Positions 35,982-47,601 of a DNA stretch of 64,000 nt are shown here, in pieces. Within the stretch, counting starts at the first letter, position 1. Every line of letters starts with the position of its first letter. The position numbers and the translations under genes are program-made. The DNA comes from Candidatus Thiosymbion ectosymbiont of Catanema sp. Cochon2018 (lineage in GTDB: Bacteria; Pseudomonadota; Gammaproteobacteria; Chromatiales; Chromatiaceae). The stretch spans positions 1,863,714 through 1,927,713 of the forward strand of contig WYCW01000001.1 in the NCBI GenBank assembly GCA_011392765.1, read 5' to 3'. The notes under the pieces were generated by a model. That model was given only the letters and a program-made list of their open reading frames with translations, searched no databases and had not been told where the DNA came from.

Positions 35982-38900
35982 TCAATCTGTCAATGGTCCC
36001 ATGCCGGGGGACAGGGACCGCACACAACGGAAACCGAAGAAGACGTCCCGGTACACGGGTCGGTCCCTGTCCCGGTTCGCAGAGCGCAGGAACCTGGGCG
36101 AAAAGAAGAAGGACCCGCCGCGCACAACCCGGTAGGTACAATCTTTGTCCACCCAGGCGGAGCCGTCGTTGGGGGCGCCTCGGTAATTGTCGTGCCAACA
36201 GTCCTCGACCCATTCCCAGAGATTGCCGTGCATGTCGTAGAGTCCCCAGGGATTGGGGCGTTTCCCGGCCACGGGATGGGGTTTATTCCCCGAGTTGTCC
36301 GAATACCAGGCATACTCACCGATGTCCGATGCATTGGCGCCAAAGGACCAGGCCGTGGTGGTGCCCGCTCGGGCGGCATATTCCCACTCCGCTTCCGTGG
36401 GCAGGCGGCCTCCGTAATGGGCACAGAAGGCCCGGGCCCCGTACCAGGAGACATTGACCACCGGATATTGCTCGAAGCCCGGACTCGCCCGCCAAGTGTC
36501 TCCTTCCTTCTCGATGCGGCTTTGGGAATCTTCTGCCCGCGACTCGAACCAGGGCCGGTCCTGGGTGCCGCGTCGGCCGGCGGCGTTCAGGAAAGCGGCG
36601 TACTGGGCATTGGTGACCTCGGTGGCCATGATCGCAAAATCCGGGACCCGGACCTGGTGCCGGGGTCCCTCATCCGAGTAGCGATTCGGCTCTTCTTCCG
36701 GCGAGCCCATAACAAAACTCCCGCCTGGCAGGGTCAGAAAAGATCTGCCGCGTAGGGTCGGGTCGCCCTGTATCTGTACGATGCGCTCTATTGGTAGGTC
36801 GGCGAGTGGTTTACGGCCAAAGAAATCTAGTGCTTGGGTCAGCTCTGCGGCGTCGGCTTGGACCCAGGCATAGGGACCCTCGAAGTTCCGGCCGATGACC
36901 GACATGGCCGTCCGGGCCGACTCGGACGGCTCGAGGTCCTGACCCGGCCCGGCGGTGTCGATCAGGATGAGTTGGTGGCTGAGCCCCGGAGCCAGGAGTT
37001 TCGGGAGCTGGGCGGCAATGTCTTCGATGGTTGTGTCGGGGTCGAGGAAGGTCACCGATTGGGCGCTGCCGGTGTCCAGCAGCCGCAGACCCAGGCGGCG
37101 GACAGCAGGGTTGTCCTGGGCACCGCGGAGTAGCACGACCGAACGCTCCGGCGCTTCCGGATCCCCGGACGGGAGCGGCGTGGCCCAAATACCGGCCCGC
37201 CAGACGGTCCAATCCCCGACCTGGGTCTCGGAGGGCAGGGGCCGTTGTGACCAGGTTACCGTCAGGCGCTCCCCAGGCTCGGCTGGGACGACCTCAAAAT
37301 ACCGCGCCGTGCCCAGGGTGACCCGATAACCGCCGTCGGAATGCGGGACCACACGCCGCAGGATGGATTCAGCGGCCATCGGGGTATCGAACCGGGGGTC
37401 GGTGGACCGGATCTCTACGCCGGGTGGGACCAAACGGTGCCAGACCCCGGCACCGATACCCACCAGGCCCAGGGCGGTCAGGGCCGTAAGGACCAGGCCC
37501 AACCGGCCCGGAGTACGGGTAGAGCCTGCAACCTCTCGGTAGCGGTTCCCCCCGAAACCCAGCTGACGCAGCCGGATCTGGACCTCTGGGCGGAGATCAC
37601 CGATGGCCCAGGGCAGATAGATGGCATCCCGTGGGTCGGCATTGTCCAATGGACGCTGATCGCGGGCCGCGAACTCGGCGAGCCGCTCTTGGATGGCTTT
37701 TTCAAGGCCCTGCCGGGCCAGCCGGTCCAGGGAGCGCGAGGCGCCGGTGGGATCGATGAACAAATCCAACAGGGCGATTTCCAACACTCGCTCGCGCTGG
37801 GCCGGTGAAAAACGCCAGGGGGTCAGGGCCCCCTCGTGGCGGCGGCGAAACCCGGCGTCCCGTTCCAGATAGCGGCGCCACCAGGCCACCGCCAACCCTA
37901 AGCGACTGGAATCCGGGACCTTGCCGTCCGGTCCCGAACGCTCGCTGCCGATAAACCAGTTGATATGGCCGTAGCGGGCAGCGGTGGACCAGGACAGGCG
38001 GTCGTTGCCCGCATCCGCCGCCAGGCGACGATAGGACCAGGTGGGGCAGCGCAGGCCCAGGTGTCCATGCAGGGCCAACGCCTCCTCGGAAGTAAGAGGG
38101 TGGCTCCCCAAGGCGCAGGCCGCCGCCCACAGCCGTTCTTCCCCCACCAGCCGCGGGCCGATTTCACTGGCAGCGGACGCCGCAAAGACAGTTTCTCCAC
38201 CCAGCCAGCGGTGCAGCTCCTCCGGTCGGATACAGGCGAGTCCGAAAGGGGCTACCAACCCGGCGACCCGCCCCGTCGCAGAGAAGTCGACGAAGACCAG
38301 CCGCGGCCAGTGGCGGAGGCCGGCGAGCAGGCCGCGGGTCCGGCGCCTTTCTAAGCCGGATTCCAGGGCCAGTACCAGGCCCTCGCCGTCGGTGAGTACG
38401 GCCACCATGGCATTGCGCTGGTGGCCGTCGATCAAGAGGGGCTGAATGCAGTCGTCCCCGGACCAGCACACCCGCCGGGGCAGCTCCGCAAACCCGCCCC
38501 GCCGGACGACGAGACCCGCCCGACTCAGATCCTTCTCCAGCTCCGCGGCCAAGGCCGGTAGGGCCGGGTCGGTGCAGAGCTCATCCTCCCACAGCCAGAT
38601 CTCCCGCGGGTACACCGCCTGCTCGCGGCGGATCTCGACCACCCCGCCGGCGCGGGCGGTAGCTTGGGCGGTCGCCGCCAGATCGATCCGCCGGGTGAGC
38701 TCCTCGGATTGGAACCGGCCCACATTCCAGACCAGCCGACGGCGTGCCTCCGAATCAATGAGCCGGCCCTCGGCGCGTTCGGCCCTGGCCAGGGGGACCC
38801 ACCCCGGCCTTCGTAGCGGGACCTGCTTCGGAATGGGCCGCGGGCGCCGGCGCCGGTAGCGGAAGTAAACCCAAAGCGCGGCCAGCCAGGCGGCAATCCC

Positions 38901-39581
38901 GAGCAGTATTACTTGGCCGGGAGGCAGGCGCGGCGGTTTTTTATAGGTGATCTCACCGGGCACCCAGCTCCGGAATTCGGGCACCGGATCGAGGGTATCC
39001 TGGGCCAGGGAAGGATCTTTGTTTTCAGCGGTCGTTTTCTTCAATTCCGGCGGTGGGGACGGTTCGATCTCGTCGGTTCGGGGGGGCTCGGGCCAATACC
39101 AGAACAGCAGAGTACCGATAACGACCAGGCCCATGAGGATAAGGGCCCCTGCCGGGAACCAGCGCCGGACCTTGGAATCCGTTTTCGGCGTCTCGGGGAT
39201 TATCGGTCCGGACTCGGGTTCCGGTTCCGGCTCGGGGATGGATGCCGTATCCCGTATGCCTTCTTTACTACCGGGAGACCGGAGCTGGTCGGATGGGCCG
39301 GGGGGTGTTGCGAATATCCCCTCCGGCTCGTCCTCCCCCACAGTGGGCCGGTTAAGTTCCCTGTCCTCCGGGCACCAGGCATCGAAAAGGCTATCGAAGC
39401 AGGACCGCCGGACGGGTCCCTTGACGAGGGTGCAGGCCAGCAGCTCGCGCAGCTCCCGGCGGTCGAGGACCGGTTTTTGGGCAAAGACATGGGCGAGCCG
39501 CGCGATCTCGTCCGGCCCGATGGGGACGCCCTCGGCCCGGAGTCCCGTGAGCAGCGCACTCAGATCGTGTGGGACTTGCAT
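35982..39581 (-). CDS. CoxE/vWA-like, three-helix membrane protein with C-terminal FGE domain and DGR-like variable region
   Basis: This protein has 1199 residues; ATG 39581 has AGGA upstream. Residues 1-75 resemble the N-terminus of CoxE-type vWA proteins (LRAEGVPIGPDEIARL, then TLVKGPVRRSCFDSLFDAW). TM helices lie near 142-163, 222-241 and 690-715. The part after TM2 (VWLWEDEL-like strand, VAVLTDGEG, LVFVDFSATGRVA) follows a vWA layout but lacks the DxSxS metal site. Residues ~955-1199 are FGE: LPGGSFVMGSPEEE, GGRLPTEAEWEYAARAG, MHGNLWEWVEDCWHD, VVRGGSF and CVRSLSPGMGPLTD. Residues 1159-1182 are hypervariable. Downstream of moxR and the TIR gene on the same strand. Inferred role: sensor or scaffold of a MoxR-driven conflict system displaying a diversified ligand-binding domain. 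Confidence 0.82.
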   Translation of the reverse strand: MQVPHDLSALLTGLRAEGVPIGPDEIARLAHVFAQKPVLDRRELRELLACTLVKGPVRRSCFDSLFDAWCPEDRELNRPTVGEDEPEGIFATPPGPSDQLRSPGSKEGIRDTASIPEPEPEPESGPIIPETPKTDSKVRRWFPAGALILMGLVVIGTLLFWYWPEPPRTDEIEPSPPPELKKTTAENKDPSLAQDTLDPVPEFRSWVPGEITYKKPPRLPPGQVILLGIAAWLAALWVYFRYRRRRPRPIPKQVPLRRPGWVPLARAERAEGRLIDSEARRRLVWNVGRFQSEELTRRIDLAATAQATARAGGVVEIRREQAVYPREIWLWEDELCTDPALPALAAELEKDLSRAGLVVRRGGFAELPRRVCWSGDDCIQPLLIDGHQRNAMVAVLTDGEGLVLALESGLERRRTRGLLAGLRHWPRLVFVDFSATGRVAGLVAPFGLACIRPEELHRWLGGETVFAASAASEIGPRLVGEERLWAAACALGSHPLTSEEALALHGHLGLRCPTWSYRRLAADAGNDRLSWSTAARYGHINWFIGSERSGPDGKVPDSSRLGLAVAWWRRYLERDAGFRRRHEGALTPWRFSPAQRERVLEIALLDLFIDPTGASRSLDRLARQGLEKAIQERLAEFAARDQRPLDNADPRDAIYLPWAIGDLRPEVQIRLRQLGFGGNRYREVAGSTRTPGRLGLVLTALTALGLVGIGAGVWHRLVPPGVEIRSTDPRFDTPMAAESILRRVVPHSDGGYRVTLGTARYFEVVPAEPGERLTVTWSQRPLPSETQVGDWTVWRAGIWATPLPSGDPEAPERSVVLLRGAQDNPAVRRLGLRLLDTGSAQSVTFLDPDTTIEDIAAQLPKLLAPGLSHQLILIDTAGPGQDLEPSESARTAMSVIGRNFEGPYAWVQADAAELTQALDFFGRKPLADLPIERIVQIQGDPTLRGRSFLTLPGGSFVMGSPEEEPNRYSDEGPRHQVRVPDFAIMATEVTNAQYAAFLNAAGRRGTQDRPWFESRAEDSQSRIEKEGDTWRASPGFEQYPVVNVSWYGARAFCAHYGGRLPTEAEWEYAARAGTTTAWSFGANASDIGEYAWYSDNSGNKPHPVAGKRPNPWGLYDMHGNLWEWVEDCWHDNYRGAPNDGSAWVDKDCTYRVVRGGSFFFSPRFLRSANRDRDRPVYRDVFFGFRCVRSLSPGMGPLTD
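36036..36107 (-). other. Putative DGR variable region VR2
   Basis: The partner of VR1. On the minus strand it follows GGCGGGTCCTTC and precedes GGTTTCCGTTGTGTG, both shared with VR1. It retains AAC at one site where VR1 has TTC, while VR1 retains AAC at two sites where VR2 has TTC. This is expected if both derive from a template with AAC at those sites. The inferred ancestral peptide is Asn-rich, of the kind seen in known DGR templates. Confidence 0.8.
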
Positions 39582-39761
39582 CTATCCTACCAGGTTGGGC
39601 AAAGCCGGATCAGGGACGATCCGGCGTGCCCAACAAAATGTTGGGCACGGCACGCCGCCACTCGGTATGTCTTCGCCCGACCCGCATATTTGCCCTGGTG
39701 CGGAATATCGCTCGGGTGTACTGCACCGCGGCGCGCCTTTGCCCAACCTACCAGCCCGCGC
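39582..39761. repeat. Imperfect inverted repeat between moxR and the FGE gene
   Basis: CCAGGTTGGGCAAAGCC (39590) faces GCCTTTGCCCAACCTACC (39736), with an inner ATTTTGTTGGGCACG repeat. It separates two genes that would otherwise probably abut. Confidence 0.65.
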
Positions 39762-40700
<939 letters not shown>

Positions 40701-40772
40701 AATATCCCCTTGCATTCAGCGGAGACCGTCAAGTCTGTCAGGTCCTGGATGATTCCTCAAGAAGGTTGACGA

Positions 40773-40790
40773 TCGGACATAATTGTCCGA
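40773..40790 (+). promoter_or_regulatory. Palindromic operator upstream of hicA
   Basis: TCGGACA-TAAT-TGTCCGA is a perfect 7+7 palindrome 10 bases before the hicA ATG. A TTGACG box lies at 40766. HicB proteins with a DNA-binding tail normally repress their own operon at such sites. Confidence 0.65.
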
Positions 40791-40800
40791 AGATAGGTTT

Positions 40801-41013
40801 ATGAAAGGTAGTGAATTCATCAAACGGGTTCGCAAATATGGTAAAGAACATGGTATGTCTGTGGAATGGGTAGCCGAGAGAGGAAAAGGCAGTCATGGCA
40901 CGCTATATCTTGGTATTCGCCATACTGTCGTTCGCAACGCGAAAGATGAGCTGAAGACGGGAACCTTCAACGCTATGCTCAAGCAGCTTGGTTTGAAGAA
41001 AGAAGATATTTGA
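40801..41013 (+). CDS. hicA: HicA-type toxin (mRNA interferase)
   Basis: This 70-residue protein starts at ATG 40801 (MKGSEFIKRVRKYGKEHG) with GATAGG upstream. It is a dsRBD-like small toxin with the catalytic His region GKGSHGTLYLG. The stop is 12 bp before hicB. HicA cleaves mRNA until bound by HicB. Located at the edge of the TIR/MoxR cluster. Confidence 0.88.
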   Translation: MKGSEFIKRVRKYGKEHGMSVEWVAERGKGSHGTLYLGIRHTVVRNAKDELKTGTFNAMLKQLGLKKEDI

Positions 41014-41025
41014 TCGAGATTAAAT

Positions 41026-41457
41026 ATGAACCGATTTACTTATCCTGCAACGCTGATTCCAGATGAAGAGGATGGTGGTTTTACCGTTATCTTTCGTGAT
41101 GTACCGGAGGCTATCACCCAAGGCGATACGGTAGATGAGTGCCTGATTGAAGCTGTCGATTGCCTGGAAGAAGCTATGGCAGGCCGCATTCGTCGTGGTG
41201 ATAAGTTACCTGCCCCATCCCAATGCGGGAAAAATGAAAAGCTGGTTCCTGTTCCTATTCAGATGGCCATGAAGGCGGCCTTGTACCAAGCTATGATAGA
41301 GGCAGGGATTTCCAAATCCGAACTGGCTCGCAAAATGGGTATTCACGAAAAGGTGATGCGCCGTATCCTTGACCCACATCATGGAACCAAACTCCCAACG
41401 ATGGAGCGTGCATTATCGGCTCTGGGAAAACATGCTGAGCTACATGTCACAGAGTAG
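41026..41457 (+). CDS. hicB: HicB-type antitoxin with C-terminal HTH
   Basis: The protein has 143 residues. The N-terminal HicB fold (YPATLIPDEEDGGFTVIFRDVPEAITQGDTVDE) is followed by a helix-turn-helix (AGISKSELARKMGIHEKVMRRILD) that should bind the palindrome before hicA. Intact. Confidence 0.92.
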   Translation: MNRFTYPATLIPDEEDGGFTVIFRDVPEAITQGDTVDECLIEAVDCLEEAMAGRIRRGDKLPAPSQCGKNEKLVPVPIQMAMKAALYQAMIEAGISKSELARKMGIHEKVMRRILDPHHGTKLPTMERALSALGKHAELHVTE

Positions 41458-41462
41458 TCTCG

Positions 41463-41568
41463 TTTGCACGGATAAACACGGATCACAATCCGTGTTTATT
41501 CGTGTCTGCCTCCGTGGTTCTTCGGTACGGTTGGTCACGCCTCGTCGGTCTGAGGCGAAGCCTCGTTA
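41463..41568. repeat. Palindrome plus GAGGCGAAGCCTCG repeat
   Basis: CACGGATAAACACGG faces CCGTGTTTATTCGTG, followed by CCTCGTCGGTCTGAGGCG and GAAGCCTCGTTAGG. The last bases touch the TIR gene stop. Confidence 0.7.
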
Positions 41569-43923
41569 GGTTGTCGTTGCTCCGGTCGTCTCGTCCTCGC
41601 CCCGCAGCTCGTCATAGAGGTCGTGCCAGCCCGTCGATTGACCGCGGTCGAGCAGCCTCACGGCTTTATCGAAGTGGCCCTGGGTCTCGCGATAGACGAG
41701 TTCCGGCAGCACGTTTTTGAGCCTGGGTGGGCAGTTGCTCTCCCGCCGGATGAAGTGTTTTATGTCGTCCAAATTGACCTGATCGAGGGGATCGAGGGTT
41801 TCCAACTCGAATGCCTGGTCGGCGAGGTCCGGCTCGTCGAGCAGGGAGGACGCGAGATCCGCTACGGTGTCCAGATGGTCCTCTGCTACCTCCAGGGTGA
41901 TCAGGGAGAGGAGCTTGAGACTCCGCGGGCGGGTCCGCACCAGATTCTCGATGATCCAGCGGCCGAGGTTGGTCAGGAGTTCGGGCAACTGGGCCATGTC
42001 GGCGGTGCCGTCCAGGATCCAGATCAGCAGGGGCACGTGGGGGATGGCGCCCCTGGTCTTGGCTTCGATCTGTAACGCAGCGGCAGCGGAGTCCCGGTTG
42101 CCGATATTGAGGTCGCGACGGAAGGCACGGTCGATATCCTGCTCGCTGGTGGCCGAGGCCGGCAGGATCACGTCCCGCCGATGGATATAGGCAGATTTGC
42201 CGGGCCGGCGTCTCAGGTGCTTGACCACCTGATTCGGGAACTCCTCCACATGGTTGTTAGGGCCCCCATAGGCCAGCAGATGGCAGACCCCGAGCTCCGG
42301 GTCCCTTATCAGATCGTCGAGGAGGGCGGCGACCCGCGCCCGTTGGCGGTGGCGGTCCAGCACCAATCGGGCCAACCGCGGCTCCGGCTGCCGGTCATTG
42401 ATTTGGGTCCGCCAGTGGCCGTACCCGCCCCAGGCACAGGCTGTGGGCAAACCATAGCGGTGCAGGGCCCACACCGGGTCCGCCGGGTCGGTGTGCCGGG
42501 AGACGGCGTCCAGCCAGTGGAAGAAACTCTCCCGGGCCGGCAAAGTGTCCTGGCGCGGACTGGTCTGCACCGCCGCGAAGGGGATCTGCTCGGCGATGGG
42601 CGCCGCCAGGGCGCCGGCGCCCTGGGCCTGGTCGCCCACCAGATTCAGAAAGATCACGCCCGTTCCCGTGCTGGTGAACAGCTTTGCCAAGGCCTCCAGG
42701 GTCAACCCCTCCGTAGCCGGTCGCCCGTTGCCGGGGAACAGCCGGCAACTGTCGCCTTCGACCGTCGCGGGACCATAATAATAGAAGATGCGCGAGGCCT
42801 CATGCGCTAGATTCTCGATGACCTCGCTCACATTGGTGGCGACCGTGGGCGGACGCGCATGGTGGGGCCACAACCGCTGGAAGTAGTCCATAAGGCCCAG
42901 CCGGTGGGCGATGGCGTCCCGTTCTTCTCGGACTAAGCCGGGCAGCACGAGGAGCACCGGGGCCGGGAGTCGCAACAGGACGCTCTTGAAATCGGGAAAG
43001 CCCGAATCGCCGGTGGGCGTTAGCTCAATGGTCCAGCCATGGTCCCGGAGCTGCTGACCGTCCCACTGGATTTGGGGCCAAGGTAGGCCGCGTAGGACCG
43101 GGTCGTCAGTCCGCAGGCGTACCCGCAATGGATGGGCTATCGGGTTCGGCAAGGCACCGCCATGGGGAGTCTCGAAGGCGTCGAGCAGGATACGGGAGGC
43201 TTGGTCCGCGTCGGTCCCGAACAAGAGCTCGAACAGGGCCAGGGGTGGTAGGGAATAGCCGGAATCATTCCACAGTCTGAGGACCTCCGGGCTTTCCTTC
43301 GGGTCCTCGTCAAGGGTCACGAACTGGTCCCAAGCTGGTAGTGAGAAGGTACGAATGAGGGTCTTCTTCCGGCGCTCCAGATCGATCAGCAGCTCGAAAC
43401 GCCGTTGGTCGCGTAACAGGGGGGAGACGCCTGCGCTCCGTGCCAGATCGCGGACGGTCCGGGCGGCGTGGAGAAAGGCCAGCTCTCGCTCGGATTCCGG
43501 CAGTTGACTGAGTGGCTTCTCGGGCCGATTGAGTCCCTGGAATTGGGTGATCCGGGCCCGCTGGGTCTCGCCTTTGCCGGGGATCTGGATCGAAAATTCC
43601 AGGTCGTCGACGGCACTGGGCCTGACGAAGAGAGATGTGAGGATCAGCTTCTCCTGCAACCGGCGACCCAGCAGGACCGGCAGCTCCCGCTCCCGGATGT
43701 ATTCCGAGTCCAGGAAATCGGTGGAGACCAGCAGGACCGCGACCCGGCACTCTTCCAGCGCGGCCTGTATCTGTCGGTGCCAGTCTTCGCTCGCCTGGAT
43801 CCTGGTATCTGTCCAGATCTCCAGGCGTTCGTCATCCCCCAAGGCCACACGCAGGTGTTTGTGGAAGGCGTCGAAGTATTCCTGATCTTTACGGCTGTAG
43901 CTGATGAAGATTCGATCCCGCAT
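41566..43923 (-). CDS. TIR protein with CHAT-like and STAND-like regions
   Basis: This protein has 785 residues; ATG 43923 has GGGGAAG upstream. Residues 1-135 are a TIR domain: RIFISYSRKDQEY, LEIWTDTRIQASEDWHRQI, VLLVSTDFLDSEYIRERELP with the Glu expected to act in NAD+ cleavage. Residues ~250-500 look like a CHAT protease fold that lost its His/Cys (RIFYYYGPATVEGD in place of the H-G-H strand; GVIFLNLVGDQAQGAGAL in place of the Cys loop). Residues ~520-770 (GVCHLLAYGGPNN, LLIWILDGTADM, FELETLDPLDQVNLDDIKHFI) resemble an inactive STAND module. First gene of the minus-strand TIR-(hicAB opposite)-moxR-FGE set. Likely the effector, killing or arresting infected cells by NAD+ depletion; this is inference. 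Confidence 0.8.
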   Translation of the reverse strand: MRDRIFISYSRKDQEYFDAFHKHLRVALGDDERLEIWTDTRIQASEDWHRQIQAALEECRVAVLLVSTDFLDSEYIRERELPVLLGRRLQEKLILTSLFVRPSAVDDLEFSIQIPGKGETQRARITQFQGLNRPEKPLSQLPESERELAFLHAARTVRDLARSAGVSPLLRDQRRFELLIDLERRKKTLIRTFSLPAWDQFVTLDEDPKESPEVLRLWNDSGYSLPPLALFELLFGTDADQASRILLDAFETPHGGALPNPIAHPLRVRLRTDDPVLRGLPWPQIQWDGQQLRDHGWTIELTPTGDSGFPDFKSVLLRLPAPVLLVLPGLVREERDAIAHRLGLMDYFQRLWPHHARPPTVATNVSEVIENLAHEASRIFYYYGPATVEGDSCRLFPGNGRPATEGLTLEALAKLFTSTGTGVIFLNLVGDQAQGAGALAAPIAEQIPFAAVQTSPRQDTLPARESFFHWLDAVSRHTDPADPVWALHRYGLPTACAWGGYGHWRTQINDRQPEPRLARLVLDRHRQRARVAALLDDLIRDPELGVCHLLAYGGPNNHVEEFPNQVVKHLRRRPGKSAYIHRRDVILPASATSEQDIDRAFRRDLNIGNRDSAAAALQIEAKTRGAIPHVPLLIWILDGTADMAQLPELLTNLGRWIIENLVRTRPRSLKLLSLITLEVAEDHLDTVADLASSLLDEPDLADQAFELETLDPLDQVNLDDIKHFIRRESNCPPRLKNVLPELVYRETQGHFDKAVRLLDRGQSTGWHDLYDELRGEDETTGATTT

Positions 43924-43960
43924 GTCGCTTCCCCTTTGGTTCCAGAGAAGTATTCTACAA

Positions 43961-44710
43961 TCACGATCCGGTCACACCGACCATACGCTCATCGCCGGGG
44001 GCGAGAGGTAAGCTGATCTGTCCGTCGTCCCAGCTCCCGCGCCGGTCGGGGAGGGGACACCAGCGCTCGAGCATGCGGATGAAGTCGGCCCGGGGTATCT
44101 GTTCCGCACCCATGCGGAGAAGGTGTTCGGTCGATACCTGGCAGTCGATGAGCCGGAAGCCCTGTTCCGAGAGTCTCGTGCATAGGTGGATGAGGGCCAC
44201 CTTGGAGGCGTCGCTGATGCGGGCGAACATGGATTCGCCGAAAAACACCCGGCCGATGGCCACGCCGTAGAGCCCTCCGGCCAGGGTGCCATCCCGCCAG
44301 ATTTCGACGGAGTGGGCGAAGCCCCGGCGATGGAGTCTCCGATAAGCGGCGATCATCTCGGGGATCAACCAGGTGCCGCCGTCTGCGGCGCGGGGGCGGG
44401 CGCAGGCGGTGATGACGGCGTCGAAATCCCGGTCCATGGTGGCGCCGAATCGGCCCTTGCGCAGGGTCTTGCGCAGGCTCCTGGAAATTCGGGGCCGGTC
44501 CGGATAGAGAACGGTCCTGGGATCGGGAGACCACCAGAGAATGGGATCGCCGACGCCGAACCAGGGAAAGATACCGCGCCGATAGGCGTTGACCAGCCGC
44601 GTCACGCTCAGATCCCCGCCTATCGCCAGGAGCCCGTCCGGTTCCCGCTCCGCCGTTTCCACGTCCGGAAAAGGTGTCCGGGGATTTCCGGGATCGAGGA
44701 GGTAAAGCAT
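43961..44710 (-). CDS. aat: Leucyl/phenylalanyl-tRNA-protein transferase Aat
   Basis: The ATG at 44710 (MLYLLDPGNPRTPFPD) gives 249 residues; a longer frame to 44800 runs through repeat DNA. Signatures are DGLLAIGGDLSVTRLVNAYRRGIFPWF, WWSPDPRTVL, GFAHSVEIW, LAGGLYGVAIGRVFFGESMF and RLIDCQVSTEHLLRMGAE. Adds Leu or Phe to N-terminal Arg/Lys of proteins for ClpAPS degradation. Next to trxB, an order seen in related gammaproteobacteria. Confidence 0.96.
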   Translation of the reverse strand: MLYLLDPGNPRTPFPDVETAEREPDGLLAIGGDLSVTRLVNAYRRGIFPWFGVGDPILWWSPDPRTVLYPDRPRISRSLRKTLRKGRFGATMDRDFDAVITACARPRAADGGTWLIPEMIAAYRRLHRRGFAHSVEIWRDGTLAGGLYGVAIGRVFFGESMFARISDASKVALIHLCTRLSEQGFRLIDCQVSTEHLLRMGAEQIPRADFIRMLERWCPLPDRRGSWDDGQISLPLAPGDERMVGVTGS

Positions 44711-44754
44711 CGAATCGGGAATTATTTTTGCCGCATAACAAAGATGCCTCTTTT

Positions 44755-44896
44755 TTATCCACAGATTACCCAGATTTCCACAGATTATTCTGTCTTTCAT
44801 CTGTGGAAATCTGCGTAATCTGCGTAATCTGCGGATAAAAGATGGCGCCGAAACGAGTCAAGAATTCACCCCTCGTCGGCCTGAGGCAGAGCCTCG
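44755..44896. repeat. TATCCACAGATTACCCAG palindrome plus GAGGC repeat
   Basis: TATCCACAGATTACCCAG faces CTGCGTAATCTGCGGATA at 44816-44838, followed by CCTCGTCGGCCTGAGGCAG (44873). Lies between trxB and aat. Confidence 0.75.
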
Positions 44897-46345
<1,449 letters not shown>

Positions 46346-47479
46346 GTGAACCAGGATCCGGATCTCATGCTCCAGGATGTCCAGGCCCCGACTGCACGAA
46401 CCACCGTCATGGTCGGGCTGTCGGGTGGCGTGGATTCCTCGGTCGCCGCATTGCTGTTGCTGGAACAGGGGTACCGGGTCGAGGGTCTGTTCATGAAGAA
46501 CTGGGAAGAGGACGATACCGCCGATTATTGCGCCGCCGCCGCAGATCTGGAGGATGCCGATAAGGTCGCCGCGCTGCTCGGCATTCGCCTCCATCGGGTC
46601 AACTTTTCGACCGAGTACTGGGACCAGGTGTTCTCCTCTTTCCTCGCCGAGTACCGTGCCGCCCGCACGCCGAACCCGGACATTCTGTGCAATCGGGAGA
46701 TCAAGTTCCGCGCCTTCCTGGATCATGCACTGGACCTGGGTGCCGAGTACATCGCCACCGGTCACTATGCCCGCATAGCCCGTGACCACACGGGTTGGCA
46801 CCTGAGGCACGCGGCCGACGAGAATAAGGACCAAACCTATTTTCTGTACCTGCTCGGGCAGGATCAGCTCCGCCGCTGTCTGTTTCCCCTCGGTAATCTC
46901 GACAAGGCCGAGGTCCGGGCGCTCGCCCGCCGTGCCGGCCTGCCGACGGCCGAGAAAAAGGACAGCACGGGTATCTGCTTCATCGGCGAGCGCCGATTCC
47001 GCGATTTTCTCGCCCGCTATCTGCCCCGCACCCCAGGGCCGATCGAGACCCCGAAAGGCAGCGTGATCGGCGAGCACCGGGGCTTGGCCTATTATACGAT
47101 CGGTCAGCGCCGGGGGTTGGGTATCGGCGGCGTGGCAGGCCAGGCGGAGGCGCCCTGGTTCGTGGCCCGCAAAGACCTCGCCCGCAACGCCTTGATCCTG
47201 GTCCAGGGCCACGACCATCCGCTGCTCATGAGCAGGGGGCTGGATGGCGGCGCCCCCCATTGGATCGCCGCCGAGCCGCCTACGATGCCGTTCGCCTGCC
47301 GCGTGCGGCTGCGTCACCGCCAGGCCCTGCAGGACTGTACCCTCACCGAGGCGCGGGATAACCGCTGTCGGGTATGCTTCGCACGTCCCCAGCGTGCCGT
47401 CACTCCAGGCCAGGCCGCGGTATTCTATCGGGGCGAGGAATGCCTCGGCGGTGCCGTCATCGAGCGGGCATGGGTTTGA
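46346..47479 (+). CDS. mnmA: tRNA 2-thiouridylase MnmA
   Basis: The protein is 377 residues from GTG 46346; ATG 46367 is an alternative start. PP-loop [25 protein letters not shown], catalytic Cys region [14 protein letters not shown] with the second Cys in [13 protein letters not shown], and [16 protein letters not shown]. It thiolates U34 of Lys, Glu and Gln tRNAs. In gammaproteobacteria hflD normally follows at once; here it is displaced by about 1.7 kb. Confidence 0.96.
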   Translation: MNQDPDLMLQDVQAPTARTTVMVGLSGGVDSSVAALLLLEQGYRVEGLFMKNWEEDDTADYCAAAADLEDADKVAALLGIRLHRVNFSTEYWDQVFSSFLAEYRAARTPNPDILCNREIKFRAFLDHALDLGAEYIATGHYARIARDHTGWHLRHAADENKDQTYFLYLLGQDQLRRCLFPLGNLDKAEVRALARRAGLPTAEKKDSTGICFIGERRFRDFLARYLPRTPGPIETPKGSVIGEHRGLAYYTIGQRRGLGIGGVAGQAEAPWFVARKDLARNALILVQGHDHPLLMSRGLDGGAPHWIAAEPPTMPFACRVRLRHRQALQDCTLTEARDNRCRVCFARPQRAVTPGQAAVFYRGEECLGGAVIERAWV

Positions 47480-47601
47480 GCCGAAACGGGATGGGACCAT
47501 CAATTCGATTGTTCGAGATGGCTTAAAACAGGTATCCCGATTTCGCTGAACTTATGTTACTTTTAGATTGCTTTTTTCTCTGCAAGTGACTTATACATCC
47601 T

